DNA from: a bacterium
GTDB taxonomy: Bacteria; Bacillota; Clostridia; Christensenellales; Aristaeellaceae
Assembly: GCA_004563405.1 (NCBI GenBank)
Contig: SFTH01000006.1
Coordinates: 1 to 64,000 of the forward strand
DNA: 64,000 nt
Reading direction: 5' to 3'
The notes under the pieces: generated by a model
What the model was told of the DNA's origin: nothing
Seen by the model: the letters and a program-made list of their open reading frames with translations, nothing else
Databases searched by the model: none
Translations under genes and position numbers: made by a program
In this document: piece after piece, positions 1-8,252 of the stretch
Layout of the letters: each line of letters opens with the position of its first letter
How positions within the stretch are numbered: the first letter of the stretch is position 1

Positions 1-102
1 CAGGCTCCTTTCGAATGTGTCGTGTAGCAACTCCATTCTACCAGCTGCCTGCCTACCATGTCTATTCCTTTTTGCGCAACTTATTGTACCTTATCATTTG
101 TC

Positions 103-131
103 TTTACGTTTTCTTGAATTTGGATTATAAT
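103..131 (+). promoter_or_regulatory. sigma-A-like promoter of the AAA+ ATPase gene
   Basis: TTTACG at 103-108 and TATAAT at 126-131 are separated by 17 bases, about 50 bases before the start codon at 180. The -10 is perfect and the -35 matches four of six positions. Confidence 0.6.
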
Positions 132-179
132 ATCTGTACACGTATAGTAGCAATACCGCACGAGGGAGGGAACAACTCC

Positions 180-2459
180 ATGGGTTCCTCTTACACATTC
201 AATTTGAAAAAAGCGATTTCTGCACTGTTACTGCTGATCATTTTCTGCGTCAGCAGCGCAATGGCTGAAAAAGCCGTTCATCTCGATTTTTATTCCGGCG
301 CGGATGCGATGGCTCTGGTGGAAAAGGGCGGCATAAACAGCGTGTCATTCAATGGGCAGCAATATCAGCTGGATGACAGTTATTGCAGCTACCGCGAAGA
401 ATTCATGATGTATGGCGGCAAAACCTTTTCCCTGTACGAAATAAGCGTTCCCATGACGCAGCAGTATCGTTTTTCTGAAGGTACTGATGTAAAGCTGGGC
501 CGCATTACCATCAATCCGCCCACCACCATGACGCTATACGTCTTCAGCGGCGACCATGATACCGGCATGTACATGATGCGCGATCCCATCGAGCTTTCGT
601 CCGCGTATCAGGAAGACGTATACGCCACGCATGATCAGTCCGGCCGTTTGCAGAAAATCGACCGTGTATACCTGTATCAGTACGAAGAAGCGGGCGAAAC
701 GAAGCACAAGGCCATGACCATGTACATCGACTATGAAAACTACGACGCAGCGCCCGCCGAGGATTCGCAAAGTGCAAACGCTGCCGTCAACAACGCGGAT
801 GATTCGGCGAGCGCTGAATCTGACGTGCAGACGGACGCACCGCATGTGGAAAATGAGGCTCCCATGAACGCTTCGCCCGCGAATCCGCCGGAGTTCAACG
901 AGGCCCCTGCTGAGCAGCAAACCGAAGACGCCGCAGGGGAAGTATCTTCTGCGTCCGCACAGAATCAAACGCTGCATCTTGATTCCCTGACCATTTACTC
1001 TCAGAACATTCAGGTTATGAGCACTGCGACCGAAGCGCCTGAAGCAGCTGTGGAGGACGCGCAGGAGAGCGTGGCTGCGCCCGTGCAGGAGATTACAGAG
1101 GCGGAAGCTATCCACGAATCGGCTGCCACCACGGCTGAACCCGAACCCACGGAAGGCCCCGCCTCCACGCCTGAAACCGCCCCGGCAACCGAGCAGTCTG
1201 CGGACACCGAAGAAACCTCCGACACTGTGCAAAGCCCTTCTGAAGCAGCGCAGTCTGCTGCGTTCCCGTGGCAGTGGGTGGCCATTGCCGCCTGCGCGCT
1301 GGCGCTGATCGGCATCATCGTCCTGGCGGCCGTTCTCATGCATCACAGCAAAAAGGCCAAAGCAGATGACACTGCGACCCGCCAGCGTTTCTATCGCCTT
1401 ACCGACATTGATGCGCAGCAGAAAAACGCCACGCCCGCCAGCTACAATAACAACGTTACGCTGGAAAGCATCTGCCAGCAGTTCCGTGACTATGCCGCTT
1501 CACAACTGCACCTGTATTACTCGCTTGACATGATCCGCACCTTCATTGCCAGCTTCGCCGCCAGCCGCCTGATCATCATGCAGGGTATTTCCGGTACCGG
1601 TAAAACCTCGCTGGCCTATGCATTTGGCAAGTTTGTGGAAAACGACTCGACCATCATCCCCGTGCAGCCTTCCTGGCGCGACCGCAGCGACCTACTGGGC
1701 TATTTCAATGAATTTACCAAGCGCTTCAACGAAACGGAGTTGCTGTCCACCATTTACGAAGCGGGCTACAACGACGATGTGTATATCGCGGTACTTGACG
1801 AAATGAACATTGCCCGCGTGGAATACTACTTCGCCGAGTTCCTGTCCATTTTGGAAATGCCCTCTCCTGAGGAATGGGTCGTAAACATCGTACCCGATCA
1901 TTGGGCGTTGGACCCCCAGAAGCTGGAAGGCGGCAAGCTGCATCTGCCCAGAAACATGTGGTATATCGGCACGGCCAACAACGACGATTCCACATTTGCC
2001 ATCTCCGATAAGGTGTATGACCGCGCCATGATCCTCGATATCGACAGCCGCGCCGAGCGTTTCACCGCGCCCACTACGGAAAGCCTGAAGCTGAGCGCCG
2101 ATACCTTTGAAAAACTGCTCAAGGAATCCGCCAGCCGCTACCGCATCAGCGATGAAAACCTGGAAAAGATCAACCAACTGGACGCCTACATCATTCAGCA
2201 CCTGCGCGTCGCCTTTGGTAACCGTATTATGAACCAGTTCTACCGCTTTGTGCCCGCCTACATGGCCTGCGGCGGCGAAGAACTGCGCGGCATTGACTAC
2301 ATTCTGTGCAAAAAGGTTCTGCGCAAATTTGAAAACCAGAATATGGCCTATATCCGCGACGAAATTGATGATCTGTGCGATTATCTGGATCAAATGTTCG
2401 GCCGCGGCGCAATGAGCATCAGCCTTGAATATTTGCGCAGGCTGAAGAAGATGGGGTAA
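180..2459 (+). CDS. Membrane-tethered McrB-like AAA+ ATPase with secreted N-terminal domain
   Basis: A 759-residue protein starting at ATG 180 behind GAGGGAGGG; an upstream in-frame ATG at 15 lacks a site and would bury the signal peptide. Order: signal peptide (1-29), an extracytoplasmic domain I do not recognise (about 30-190), an Ala/Glu/Pro/Thr-rich linker (about 190-360), one membrane helix (about 363-387), then a cytoplasmic AAA+ module. That module has a P-loop GISGTGKT near 469-476, Walker B-like VLDEMN with D540/E541, and GTANNDD near 597-603 giving the NxxD motif typical of McrB-type NTPases. The next gene begins 4 bases after the stop and encodes a DUF2357-like partner, so the pair resembles McrB/McrC. 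McrB-type proteins are normally soluble; anchoring the motor below an outside domain is odd. Function unknown: defence, envelope surveillance or export are all open. Confidence 0.8.
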   Translation: MGSSYTFNLKKAISALLLLIIFCVSSAMAEKAVHLDFYSGADAMALVEKGGINSVSFNGQQYQLDDSYCSYREEFMMYGGKTFSLYEISVPMTQQYRFSEGTDVKLGRITINPPTTMTLYVFSGDHDTGMYMMRDPIELSSAYQEDVYATHDQSGRLQKIDRVYLYQYEEAGETKHKAMTMYIDYENYDAAPAEDSQSANAAVNNADDSASAESDVQTDAPHVENEAPMNASPANPPEFNEAPAEQQTEDAAGEVSSASAQNQTLHLDSLTIYSQNIQVMSTATEAPEAAVEDAQESVAAPVQEITEAEAIHESAATTAEPEPTEGPASTPETAPATEQSADTEETSDTVQSPSEAAQSAAFPWQWVAIAACALALIGIIVLAAVLMHHSKKAKADDTATRQRFYRLTDIDAQQKNATPASYNNNVTLESICQQFRDYAASQLHLYYSLDMIRTFIASFAASRLIIMQGISGTGKTSLAYAFGKFVENDSTIIPVQPSWRDRSDLLGYFNEFTKRFNETELLSTIYEAGYNDDVYIAVLDEMNIARVEYYFAEFLSILEMPSPEEWVVNIVPDHWALDPQKLEGGKLHLPRNMWYIGTANNDDSTFAISDKVYDRAMILDIDSRAERFTAPTTESLKLSADTFEKLLKESASRYRISDENLEKINQLDAYIIQHLRVAFGNRIMNQFYRFVPAYMACGGEELRGIDYILCKKVLRKFENQNMAYIRDEIDDLCDYLDQMFGRGAMSISLEYLRRLKKMG

Positions 2460-2463
2460 TGCC

Positions 2464-4548
2464 ATGGAAGAACTGAAAGTCTATTATCGCGCATTTCGCG
2501 AATATAAAGAAAAGCTCCAGCAGCATGAGCCAAACCGGCTGCTGATCAAGGCGCTGCTGAACGATTCGCAGGCAAAAGAAGCCTTCAACGGCAAGCTCAG
2601 CCGCGTCGTATGGGATGAGGAATGGATTGACCAGATGGTTTCCGCCCTCCCCTTTGTGGAGCACGCCGCCGAAGAACAGCGTCGCTTCATCGAATCCTAC
2701 GCAGAAATCAGGCGCATTGACCAGGCGCGGAAGGTCACGGAAGACTCCGTACGCTATCTGGCGCAGCACGCCAATATGATTTCCAGGGTGGATGGCGAAG
2801 ATGTGGTGCCCGACAAGGTGCTTATCGTTGAGCGCGACGACAATTATGCCATTTACGAAAACCGCTTTCTGTACACGCTGATCCTGCGCATGCAGTCCTT
2901 CCTCGAAGAACGCTACAGCGCAGTCGCTGACCTGAACGAAGCCATTGCCTTCAGCTATCAGACGGAAAGAACCGCAGTCTGGAACCGTCGCCATGTGCAG
3001 GCTACGCTGAATATCAATTACGAGCAGCGCCCTCCCAAAGCGCGCAACAACGTGCCGGACAGCGAAATGACCTGCATGGAACGGCTTACCGAGTTGCGCA
3101 TGCGCGTAAGCCAGTTGGCACAGCTGCCGCTGATGCGCATGCTCAAGGGCGTCAGTCAGGTTTCCACGCCCATTGTGCGCACGAACGTGTTCAAAAAGAA
3201 CGAGAACTTCAAGCGCGCGCTGGAACTGTTTGAATATCTGGACGGCTACAGGCGCCCGGGCTACGAAATCATTATTGAAACGCCCGACGCCAGGCGCTTT
3301 ACGCCGGCCTTCCGCGAAGATCTGTGTCAGGTTATGGCACTGGAGACGTTTGTCGGCCAAATGGGCTCCAGCGATGCAATGCGCAAGGCGCTGGAGGATA
3401 ACTACCGCTACGAAGAAGAGCTGGCCGAAAAGGAGCGCATACGCCTGGAGGAAGAACGCGAGCGCCAGGTACAGGCGCGCATTTCTGCGGCGCGCGAAGA
3501 AGAAATCGAAATCCGTAAAGCGGAAGTGGCCAAGCGTGAGGCGATCATCACCGAAAGAGACAGAGAGCTTGAAAGCATCCACAATCGTCTGGATGAAGCG
3601 CGGCAGCAGCTGGCTTCCGAGCAGGCCGAGAACCGTCGCCTTGAAGAAAAATGCCAGGCGCTTGAAAACACCGTCAGCCGTCTGGAAAGCGAACTTGAGC
3701 GGCTGAAAGGCGAGTTGTCCGGTGCACAGCTGCGCCTGCAGGAGGCCGCGCACCAGGCGGAGGAGGCGTCTCGCCGCCACGAACAGGCCATGGCCGATCT
3801 GCGCAAGCGCATGGAGGAAGAAACCACCCGTCTGCGCGAGCAGGCCGAGCGCGATCGCCAAAGAGCGCAGCAGCAGCTTGATGACGAGCGCCGCCGCTCC
3901 CAGGAACAGCTCACCCGCGCACAACAGCAGGCTGAACAGGAAGCAAAACGCCTGGAGGAGCAGCACAGCCATGCTCTGGAGCAGCTTAAGGTAGAACAGG
4001 AACGGGAAGCCGAGCGCCACCAATATGAGCTTGCGCAAAAGCAGCAGGAAAAAGAGCGGCTGGAAACAGATCATCGCTACGCGCTGGAGCAGGCCAGGCA
4101 GGACGCCGAGCGCGAAAAGCAAAGCATGGAATACGACCTGCAGCGCAAGCATCAGGACGAAATGAACGAAATACGGCACGAAGCGGAAGCGCGCCGCGCC
4201 GCCATGGAAAACCAGCATCGAACGGCTCTGGAGCAGTTCAAGCGCGAGGAAAGCGACCGCCGTGCGACCCTTGAAAAGCAGCACGCCGCCGCCCTGGAAC
4301 AGCTGCGCCGCGATTCTGAAAGCAGGCAGGCGGACGCGCTGAACCGTCAGCTTCAGGCGCACGGCCACGAAAAGCAGATGTTACAGCAGCAAGCCGATGA
4401 ACTGCGCCGTCAGATTGAACGTTTGCAGGAAGATCTGAACCGCGCCCACAAGCAGCTTGCCGACGAAGGAAAGCCCATTCCCCCACCTTCCCGCGAGAAA
4501 AAAGGCGGAGTGCTGGGAAAGCTGTTTTCGCACAGAAAAGACCAGTAA
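2464..4548 (+). CDS. DUF2357-like (McrC-like N-terminal) coiled-coil protein
   Basis: A 694-residue soluble protein. The first 300 or so residues are globular and include IYENRFLYTLILRM near 131-144, which resembles the conserved YENRF block of DUF2357, the domain found at the N-terminus of McrC-like partners of AAA+ proteins. From about residue 310 to 670 it is an almost uninterrupted Glu/Arg/Gln-rich coiled coil, followed by a short basic tail. No PD-(D/E)xK nuclease motif is visible, unlike classical McrC. It is translationally coupled to the AAA+ gene (4-base gap), so the two products probably form one complex. The coiled coil could dimerise it or reach a distant target. The DUF2357 assignment is by motif only. 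Confidence 0.65.
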   Translation: MEELKVYYRAFREYKEKLQQHEPNRLLIKALLNDSQAKEAFNGKLSRVVWDEEWIDQMVSALPFVEHAAEEQRRFIESYAEIRRIDQARKVTEDSVRYLAQHANMISRVDGEDVVPDKVLIVERDDNYAIYENRFLYTLILRMQSFLEERYSAVADLNEAIAFSYQTERTAVWNRRHVQATLNINYEQRPPKARNNVPDSEMTCMERLTELRMRVSQLAQLPLMRMLKGVSQVSTPIVRTNVFKKNENFKRALELFEYLDGYRRPGYEIIIETPDARRFTPAFREDLCQVMALETFVGQMGSSDAMRKALEDNYRYEEELAEKERIRLEEERERQVQARISAAREEEIEIRKAEVAKREAIITERDRELESIHNRLDEARQQLASEQAENRRLEEKCQALENTVSRLESELERLKGELSGAQLRLQEAAHQAEEASRRHEQAMADLRKRMEEETTRLREQAERDRQRAQQQLDDERRRSQEQLTRAQQQAEQEAKRLEEQHSHALEQLKVEQEREAERHQYELAQKQQEKERLETDHRYALEQARQDAEREKQSMEYDLQRKHQDEMNEIRHEAEARRAAMENQHRTALEQFKREESDRRATLEKQHAAALEQLRRDSESRQADALNRQLQAHGHEKQMLQQQADELRRQIERLQEDLNRAHKQLADEGKPIPPPSREKKGGVLGKLFSHRKDQ

Positions 4549-4890
4549 GCTTCATCGGGACATGTGCCAAACGAGCGCTGAACTGAAAAGCGCCAGTCCC
4601 GGACAGCATCATATCCTGAGCCATTCCACAGGCCCTGCGCCTCGCTGCGGTTCGTCCGCAGGAAGGCGCAGGGCTGTATTCTGGAATCCTGCACACAACT
4701 TCATAGAATACCTTTCCTCCGCGCATGAGGGGAAAGCAAACGGCTCGGGCGATTTGGGTTCCCATCCTCAAAACTCCACTCCGCCCGAGTCATTTCGTCA
4801 AATGGATTCATCGACCGAACGCCCGGCTGCTACGGCGCCGGGGACTACATTGAATATCTTCTTCGTCACATTCATTTCATGCCTTCTCCC
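4549..4890. other. Intergenic region, no gene seen
   Basis: About 340 bases between the coiled-coil gene and the TetR promoter. It contains the 41-base palindrome at 4633-4673. No credible coding frame or clear terminator with a T-run was found. Confidence 0.6.
4633..4673. repeat. REP-like 41-base palindrome, copy 1
   Basis: Outer arms CCCTGCGCCT / AGGCGCAGGG and inner arms CTGCGG / CCGCAG around TTCGT. A near-identical copy lies at 7847-7887, and similarity continues for about 20 bases downstream (GGAAT.CTGCAC). There is no T-run, so it looks like a dispersed palindromic repeat rather than a plain terminator. Confidence 0.65.
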
Positions 4891-4919
4891 TTGTAATCCC
4901 GCTGCGGGCATGGTATAAT
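4891..4919 (+). promoter_or_regulatory. Promoter of the TetR-family gene
   Basis: TTGTAA at 4891-4896, a 17-base spacer, and a perfect TATAAT at 4914-4919. Confidence 0.75.
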
Positions 4920-4934
4920 TGGTTTGCATACCAA
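4919..4934. promoter_or_regulatory. Probable TetR operator
   Basis: TTGGTTTGCATACCAA is a 16-base palindrome with one mismatched pair, overlapping the last base of the -10 and the expected transcription start. Its place just before a TetR-family gene suggests autorepression. Confidence 0.55.
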
Positions 4935-4960
4935 TTTGGACAGTAGGGAGGCGCGTCCGC

Positions 4961-5632
4961 TTGCGACGCTATGACAGTCAGGACGTCCGGCGGCGGGTGC
5001 TGGCGGCCTGTGCACGGCTGTTTCTGGAAAAGGGCTATACGCACACGCGCATGGCCGACATCCTGCGGGCGGCGGACGTGTCCGCGTCGTCGTTCCAGAA
5101 CGTGTTCGGCGCAAAGGACGGCGTGCTGACGGCATTTGTGGAGATCATGTTCAGCGGGCAGTTCGACGCGGCCCGGCATATGGTGGCGGATGCGCCCACG
5201 CCGGCGCACGTCTACGCGGTGGAGACGGCGCTGCAGCTGGCGCTGACGGAGCTGAACGAGAATCTGCGCGACATCTATCTGGAGGCGTACACCTGCCCCG
5301 ACACGCTGGCGCTGATTCACCGGCGCACCGCCGGGGAGCTGCAGGCGGCCTTCGGCGCGCACCTGCCGGAGGCCACGGCGGCGGATTTCCTCGAGATGGA
5401 GGTGGGCACGGCGGGCATGATGCGCGCCTACATGGCCTGCCGCTGCACGTCGGATTTCCCGCTGGAGCGGAAGATCCGTCGGTTTCTTACCATGAGCCTG
5501 AGCGCATACCGCGTGCCGGAGGCGGAGCGGGCGCAGATCATCGCCCATGTGGCCACGCTGGACGTGCGCGCACTGGCCCGGCGCGTGGTGGGCGCGCTGT
5601 TTGAATCCCTTTCGATGCATTTTGAACTGTAA
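4961..5632 (+). CDS. TetR/AcrR family transcriptional regulator
   Basis: A 223-residue one-component repressor. The N-terminal 55 residues form the TetR helix-turn-helix (ARLFLEKGYTHTRMADILRA, then SASSFQNVFGAKDGVLTAF), followed by a helical ligand-binding domain that I cannot assign to a ligand. I place the start at TTG 4961, nine bases after AGGGAGG; the upstream in-frame ATG at 4919 lies within the promoter -10. A palindrome over the transcription start is a likely operator. The gene for a secreted Cys-repeat protein starts 27 bases after the stop and is probably co-transcribed, so that protein is a candidate target of this regulator. Confidence 0.85.
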   Translation: MRRYDSQDVRRRVLAACARLFLEKGYTHTRMADILRAADVSASSFQNVFGAKDGVLTAFVEIMFSGQFDAARHMVADAPTPAHVYAVETALQLALTELNENLRDIYLEAYTCPDTLALIHRRTAGELQAAFGAHLPEATAADFLEMEVGTAGMMRAYMACRCTSDFPLERKIRRFLTMSLSAYRVPEAERAQIIAHVATLDVRALARRVVGALFESLSMHFEL

Positions 5633-5659
5633 ACGACAATCATGAAGGAGGAAATGAAT

Positions 5660-7834
5660 ATGAAGAAATGGTTCATTGCGCTGGCAGCGCTGGCGCTGCT
5701 GCTCATCCCCGGCGTGGCGATGGCGGATACGGCAATGTGCCCTACTTGCAATGCTTGGAGCACTTTTGAGCCAACCGGCAAGTATAAAAATATGGATCTT
5801 AGCGGTCACCAAAAAATCCAAAAATGCACAACATGTTGGACAGAAATACCTTTGGGTAGCTATGAAGCCCACACCGAAACCCAAAAAGCGACCTGTACGT
5901 CACGGGCCTACTGCGCCGTTTGCCAGGGCTACTACGGCCTTACGAACCCAAACAACCACATAGAATCCCGCAAGGTCGTTTATGAAACGAAAGATTTCTA
6001 CGAACACTATAAGAAAGATGTCTGTGCGGGTTGCGAGAAAGTATTGCGTGAAGTTGCCTATTCGCACAACCCAAAAGAGGCAGCAACCTGCGTTAGCGCG
6101 GCGATCTGCAAGGATTGCGGGCAAAACCTCGGCCTGGATATGGGCAACCACAACTGGAGCGAGTGGAAGCTCGACGAATCCGCACCACTTATGCATTACC
6201 GCATTTGCCAGACCTCCGGCTGCGGCCAATCCGAACGCGAAAAGCACAACGGCAACGCGAATTGCGTCACATCGGCGACGTGCAGTAAATGCCTCACAAA
6301 CTACAAGGACACGGATAACCACACAGGCCCAAACACGATCACGTGTGGAAGAATCTCCGATACTGAGCATCAATGGACAGCCACCTGTAAAGCCTGCGGT
6401 CATACGATCGACAGGTTATCCGAGGCCCACACAGAAACCACCGCCGCGACCTGCGCCGCTGCGGCCTACTGTGATGTGTGTATGAGCAGCTACGGCAGCA
6501 CTGACCCGAACGCCCACAACCTGGTGCAGCATGACGCGAAGGCTCCCACCTGCACCGAGATCGGCTGGGACGCTTACGAAACCTGCTCCCGCTGCGATTA
6601 CTCCACCTATGTGGAGAAGACCGCGCTGCGTCACAAATGGGATGGCATCTGGCAGGACAGCGGCGACGGCGCGCGGCACTATCAGACCTGCAAAAACGAC
6701 TCCAGCCACAGGGACTATGCCTACCACACGCAGACCACCGCCGCCACCTGCACCACCGCGGCCTACTGCGCCGTGTGCAGGAGCAGCTACGGCGAACCCG
6801 ACCCGAACGCCCACAATCTGGTGCAGCATGAGGCGAAGGCTCCCACCTGCACCGAAATCGGCTGGGACGCTTACGACATCTGCTCCCGCTGCGATTACAC
6901 CACCTATGTGGAGAAGTCCGCGCTGGGTCATGACCGTGTGAACCACGACGCGCAGGCTCCCACCTGCACCACAATCGGCTGGGACGCTTACGAAACCTGC
7001 TCCCGCTGCGACTACACCACCTATGTGGAGAAGTCCGCGCTGGGACATGACCGTGTGAACCACGACGCGCAGGCTCCCACCTGCACCGAAATCGGTTGGA
7101 GCACCTATGACACCTGCTCCCGCTGCGATTACTCCACCTATGCGGAGCTTGCCGCCCTGGGCCACGACTATGTGGCGAAGACCACGAAGCCGAGCTGCAC
7201 GGAGAAGGGCTACACGACCCATACCTGCACGCGCTGCAAGGACAGCTACCGGGATGCGTATGTCGCCGCGCTGGGCCACTGGTACGGCGAATGGTCGCCC
7301 AATGCCGACGGCACGAACAGCGCGACCTGCCTGCGCGACGCGTATGAACATACGGTGGATTGCGCGCGGTTCGATTTTGTGCTGGCGGCGGAGGATGTGC
7401 GCACAGAGTTCGTGCTCTGCCCCGTGTGCGGCGAGGTCAGCGGAATCCGGCTGATCGATGAGAACGGCGAGGTCGTGGAAACCCTCGAGGGCGTTCAGCT
7501 GCTGCTCGTGGAGAACGCGGCTGCGAAGGCCGTCACCGAGCGCCTACCCGTGGGAGAGCTCGTGCTGCGCATGGGCGCACTTCCGAGCGGTGAGCAGCTG
7601 ATGAGCGTGGCGTTTGAATGGGGCGGCGAGCCGACGCAGCCCACCGGACAGGTGAAGATCACCCTGCCCGCCGAGCTGCTGGAGGGGTACGCGCTGCGGC
7701 TGATCGCCGGGGACGGCGCGGAATCCGAGCTGCCGCTGGAGAGGGATGAGGAGGCGGAGACGATCTCTTTCGTGCTGGACTTCACCGATTCGGAGACGCC
7801 GGTGCAGCTGATGCGCGTCGTGCCGGAAGTATAG
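5660..7834 (+). CDS. Secreted cysteine-rich tandem-repeat protein
   Basis: A 724-residue exported protein; start ATG 5660 lies eight bases after AAGGAGG, while the in-frame ATGs at 5642 and 5654 are badly placed. A signal peptide (1-22, ending VAMA) is followed by about 560 residues of short modules each carrying C-x2-C pairs: YCxVCxSSYGxxDPNAHN units alternate with PTCTEIGWDAYETCSRCDYxTYVEK units. Three of the latter are 117-base near-perfect DNA repeats, and a 297-base superrepeat lies upstream. The last 170 residues are a non-repetitive, probably beta-rich domain. The cysteine pairs look like tiny metal-binding knuckles, an inference. No membrane helix or sorting signal was seen. The part before about 6400 looks clearly AT-richer than the rest. 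Function unknown; similar repeats occur in gut Clostridia surface proteins. Confidence 0.8.
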   Translation: MKKWFIALAALALLLIPGVAMADTAMCPTCNAWSTFEPTGKYKNMDLSGHQKIQKCTTCWTEIPLGSYEAHTETQKATCTSRAYCAVCQGYYGLTNPNNHIESRKVVYETKDFYEHYKKDVCAGCEKVLREVAYSHNPKEAATCVSAAICKDCGQNLGLDMGNHNWSEWKLDESAPLMHYRICQTSGCGQSEREKHNGNANCVTSATCSKCLTNYKDTDNHTGPNTITCGRISDTEHQWTATCKACGHTIDRLSEAHTETTAATCAAAAYCDVCMSSYGSTDPNAHNLVQHDAKAPTCTEIGWDAYETCSRCDYSTYVEKTALRHKWDGIWQDSGDGARHYQTCKNDSSHRDYAYHTQTTAATCTTAAYCAVCRSSYGEPDPNAHNLVQHEAKAPTCTEIGWDAYDICSRCDYTTYVEKSALGHDRVNHDAQAPTCTTIGWDAYETCSRCDYTTYVEKSALGHDRVNHDAQAPTCTEIGWSTYDTCSRCDYSTYAELAALGHDYVAKTTKPSCTEKGYTTHTCTRCKDSYRDAYVAALGHWYGEWSPNADGTNSATCLRDAYEHTVDCARFDFVLAAEDVRTEFVLCPVCGEVSGIRLIDENGEVVETLEGVQLLLVENAAAKAVTERLPVGELVLRMGALPSGEQLMSVAFEWGGEPTQPTGQVKITLPAELLEGYALRLIAGDGAESELPLERDEEAETISFVLDFTDSETPVQLMRVVPEV
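6542..7189 (+). repeat. In-frame tandem repeats inside the Cys-rich gene
   Basis: Units starting GCTCCCACCTGCACC occur at 6542, 6839, 6956 and 7073. The last three are spaced exactly 117 bases (39 codons) and are nearly identical, pointing to recent slippage or unequal recombination. The 297-base step from 6542 to 6839 is an older, larger duplication. Confidence 0.85.
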
Positions 7835-7846
7835 TTCTGCTCCAGG

Positions 7847-7887
7847 CCCTGCGCCTTCCTGCGGTTCGTCCGCGGGAAGGCGCAGGG
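7847..7887. repeat. REP-like 41-base palindrome, copy 2
   Basis: Arms CCCTGCGCCTTCCTGCGG and CCGCGGGAAGGCGCAGGG around TTCGT, 12 bases after the stop of the Cys-repeat gene. It matches copy 1 at 4633-4673. The rest of 7888-8043 holds no gene that I can support. Confidence 0.65.
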
Positions 7888-8043
7888 CTACATTTTGGAA
7901 TTCTGCACCAATGAAAACGGGGACGCAAGCCAGCCAAACCTGCGTGCGCAGGAAGCTCAGGCAGACATTGCGCCGCGCACGTCCGGCGCAGCGGAACCGG
8001 GCGGCAGAGCCAAAGAAGCCACAGCTTCGTCAACGGCCCGCGC

Positions 8044-8072
8044 TTGCAACAATTCGGAGATTCGTATATCAT
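8044..8072 (+). promoter_or_regulatory. Promoter of the MalT-like regulator
   Basis: TTGCAA (8044-8049), 17 bases, TATCAT (8067-8072). The -10 lies inside a perfect palindrome (8063-8079). The resulting leader would be about 170 bases; nothing in it was recognised. Confidence 0.5.
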
Positions 8073-8079
8073 ATATACG
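8063..8079. promoter_or_regulatory. Perfect palindrome over the -10, likely operator
   Basis: CGTATAT-CAT-ATATACG: perfect 7-base arms around 3 bases, covering the -10 of the LuxR-type gene. A site for autoregulation or for another dimeric regulator is plausible. Confidence 0.45.
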
Positions 8080-8252
8080 GATGTGTTCTTCTTGCGGCGG
8101 CGTGACAGGAACGGAGGCAGGGGCCCTGCCTCCATTCGGGAGGCATCCTTCCATCGGGTGCGTCAACCCATACCGCGCGCGGACGGCTTCTGCAAGCGCC
8201 GGTCATCCATCCGCGCAGCACAAAGAAGGACGGACAATCCGGAGGTCAGCGC

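Noticed and set aside
15..179. Upstream ATG at 15 for the AAA+ gene
   Set aside because: It would put 55 residues before a clear signal peptide, has no ribosome site, and includes the promoter -10.
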